From: RGIG5612 sp045546255 | GTDB lineage: Bacteria; Bacillota; Clostridia; Lachnospirales; Lachnospiraceae | Assembly (NCBI GenBank): GCA_045546255.1 | Contig: JAZQCK010000015.1 | Location: 1 to 64,000, forward strand | Reading direction: 5' to 3' | DNA: 64,000 bases | Shown here: one piece after another, positions 62,084-64,000 of the stretch | Layout of the letters: each line of letters opens with the position of its first letter | How positions within the stretch are numbered: the first letter of the stretch is position 1 | The notes under the pieces: generated by a model | The model's database searches: none | What the model saw: the letters and a program-made list of their open reading frames with translations, nothing else | What the model was told of the DNA's origin: nothing | Translations under genes and position numbers: made by a program

Positions 62084-64000
62084 ATGAACACAGAATTAGA
62101 ACGAAAAATCAATATCGGACTGACAGCTTCAGAGGTCGATGAAAGAATCAAAGCCGGACAGGTGAACGGAGACCTGAATGTTAAGACGAAGTCCTATAAA
62201 AAGATTATCTTTGATAATCTGTTTTCTTTATTTAACCTTGTAAACCTGATTTTAGTTATTTGCGTTATTCTGGTCGGCTCCTGGAAGAACGGCCTCTTTT
62301 TCCTGGTCGTCATCTGGAACTTCCTTTTAGGCTGTGCTCAGGAAATCCGTGCAAAACGCACGATCGACAAGCTGTCCCTGCTTTCTGCACCCAAGGCTTA
62401 TGTTCTTCGCGATGGAGAAGTGAAGGAAATCCAGGTGGCAGATATTGTACTGGGAGATATTACGGAACTGAAGAGTGGACGGCAGATCTGCGCTGATGCA
62501 ATTGTTTTAGAAGGCGAATGCCAGGTGAATGAAAGTCTGATCACCGGTGAAAACACGCCGATCCTGAAAAAAGCCGGTGACCATCTGCTTTCAGGAAGCT
62601 ATCTGATCGCAGGAAAAGTTCTGGCGGAAGTAGAGCATGTCGGAGCCGATAACTATGTGAACCAGATTACGCTTGGTGCGAAGTATTATAAGAAGCCGAC
62701 CTCCATCATCATGAAATCTGTAAAGACGATTGTTCGTGTGATCGCGATTGCATTGATCCCGATAGCAGGCCTTTTAATCTGGAAAAACTTTTTTGCAATC
62801 TCACAGCCGGTGAATGAAGCAACCGTAAAGGTTGTTGCGGCAATCTCTGCAATGATCCCAGGAGGGTTGGTTCTTCTGGTCAGTATCGTGCTTGCGGTCA
62901 GCGTCATTCGTCTTTCTATGCATAAGACTTTGGTTCAGGATCTGTACTGCGTAGAGAATCTGGCCCGCGTCGATGTCCTTTGTTTGGATAAGACCGGAAC
63001 TATCACAGAGGGCGTTATGAATGTGGAGCAGCTGGTTCCGCTAGACCTTAAATCGGATGTAAAAGAATCTGAAGAGAAACTGAAGAAATTTGTGACTTTA
63101 ATGGACGACGAAAACTCTACGATCGACGCCATCCGGAAATACTTTGATGTCAGCATGAATCCGGCAGAAGGGGCAGGGCATATCCATACGATCCCATTTT
63201 CTTCAGAAGCAAAATGGAGTCTGCTTTATGAAGAAGGAAAAGGCTGCACGATTATGGGTGCTCCGGAATTTGTCTGTCCGGAGAAAGTTTCTGAATATAA
63301 ATTTATTATTGATAACTATACAAAAAGAGCGAAACGTGTGCTGCTTCTTGCAGAGAGCAGCGGCATGCCGTTAAATGAGAACGGCGAGGAAGCTTTAGAC
63401 GGCAAGAAACTGCCGAAAGAGATCACACCGACCGCATTTATTATCATGGGCGATAAGGTCCGTGCGGATGCAAAACAAACGCTGGATTATTTTGTACAGC
63501 AGGAAGTGGAATTAAAGGTCATTTCCGGAGATGCTCCTCAGACAGTTTCCATGGTAGCAGCAGAAGCCGGTCTTAAGGGGTATGACAAATGGATCGATGC
63601 TACAGGGCTGAATGGATATGACGATATCGAAAAAGTAATCGATGATTATACGATTTTCGGACGAGTCACCCCTTATCAGAAGCTGGATATCATCAAAGCT
63701 TTGAAAGCACATGGGCATACGGTAGCTATGACAGGTGATGGAGCAAATGACGTACTTGCATTAAAAGAGGCAGACTGTTCCATTGCGATGCAGTCCGGTT
63801 CGGATGCAGCCAGAAATGTTGCAAATATGGTCATGCTGGATTCCAACTTTGCATCGCTTCCTTTGGTGGTTGCAGAGGGACGTAAGTCAATCAATAACCT
63901 TCAAAGAAGTGCTGCATTATATCTTACGAAAACGACTTATGCGATCATTCTTGCAATTATCTTCCTTTTTGTTGCTTTCGCTTATCCGTTTGAGAATATC
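62084..64000 (+). CDS. P-type cation-transporting ATPase (CtpE-like), partial
   Basis: The frame is open from the ATG at 62084 to the window edge (639 codons), so the C-terminal helices are missing. Phosphorylation motif DKTGT has Asp302; TGE lies in VNESLITGENTP; the hinge motif is TGDGANDVLALKEADCS; and nucleotide-binding motifs are present but degenerate. The overall pattern (LARVDVLCLDKTGTITEG) matches the CtpE group, some members of which move calcium. The M4 motif reads IPGGL (258-262), where PEGL is usual. It starts 27 bases after the CNNM gene and is likely in the same unit. The ion is not determined. Confidence 0.87.
   Translation, partial: MNTELERKINIGLTASEVDERIKAGQVNGDLNVKTKSYKKIIFDNLFSLFNLVNLILVICVILVGSWKNGLFFLVVIWNFLLGCAQEIRAKRTIDKLSLLSAPKAYVLRDGEVKEIQVADIVLGDITELKSGRQICADAIVLEGECQVNESLITGENTPILKKAGDHLLSGSYLIAGKVLAEVEHVGADNYVNQITLGAKYYKKPTSIIMKSVKTIVRVIAIALIPIAGLLIWKNFFAISQPVNEATVKVVAAISAMIPGGLVLLVSIVLAVSVIRLSMHKTLVQDLYCVENLARVDVLCLDKTGTITEGVMNVEQLVPLDLKSDVKESEEKLKKFVTLMDDENSTIDAIRKYFDVSMNPAEGAGHIHTIPFSSEAKWSLLYEEGKGCTIMGAPEFVCPEKVSEYKFIIDNYTKRAKRVLLLAESSGMPLNENGEEALDGKKLPKEITPTAFIIMGDKVRADAKQTLDYFVQQEVELKVISGDAPQTVSMVAAEAGLKGYDKWIDATGLNGYDDIEKVIDDYTIFGRVTPYQKLDIIKALKAHGHTVAMTGDGANDVLALKEADCSIAMQSGSDAARNVANMVMLDSNFASLPLVVAEGRKSINNLQRSAALYLTKTTYAIILAIIFLFVAFAYPFENI

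Overview
The window is about 64 kb of chromosome from a low-to-mid-GC anaerobic Bacillota, most likely a member of the Lachnospiraceae or a close clostridial relative. The evidence is the style of the genes: TTG starts behind strong Shine-Dalgarno sites, an FMN riboswitch and a purine-type riboswitch, rpsO-pnp, the ftsK-murE-priA-def-fmt-rsmB-rlmN-prpC-prkC-rsgA-rpe run, two lipoproteins with AGSG-type linkers, and RelQ. The genus cannot be fixed from sequence alone. No phage, insertion sequence with a transposase, CRISPR array or toxin-antitoxin pair was seen. Almost everything is core metabolism, envelope or information processing, so the novelty sits between genes and in unusual versions of known proteins.

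Layout. 1-1022: the 3' end of a 23S rRNA gene, no 5S gene, then six tRNAs (Asn, Glu, Thr, Met, Asp, Leu) and a terminator. 1031-1219: a palindrome-rich repeat block. 1376-6526: a giant class A penicillin-binding protein whose N-terminal ~870 residues are acidic tandem repeats. 6638-12728: a purine uptake and salvage block (riboswitch-controlled xpt, then a BMP-family lipoprotein, ABC ATPase and two permeases). 12744-12979: a nested palindrome between convergent genes. 12986-15407 (minus strand): L,D-transpeptidase, RNase H, YhhN-like membrane protein. 15648-17036: asnS. 17229-23201: five-gene oligopeptide ABC transporter. 23313-25377: CLC channel-type protein facing relQ.

25516-29582 is the riboflavin operon ribD-ribE-ribBA-ribH under an FMN riboswitch, with a HAD phosphatase gene overlapping ribH on the other strand. 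30305-32901 is rpsO-pnp with a tandem hairpin repeat just before pnp. 33062-36886 is a MacB/FtsX-like ABC pair. 36985-52791 is a long co-directional run for chromosome segregation, peptidoglycan synthesis, replication restart, protein N-terminus processing, rRNA modification, Ser/Thr phosphorylation signalling, ribosome assembly and sugar phosphate metabolism. queA (minus) follows, then a HerA-like ATPase with a TGS-less thrS, then leuS. 60549-60785 is a second inverted-repeat element, followed by a CNNM/CBS protein and a P-type ATPase that runs off the end.

Best leads for something undescribed: the two ~236-bp inverted-repeat elements (12744-12979 and 60549-60785), the purine riboswitch with an enlarged P2/L2 arm (6747-6842), the repeat-bearing class A PBP, the tandem hairpins in front of pnp, and several genes whose extended -10 box lies so close to the start codon that the mRNA should be leaderless.
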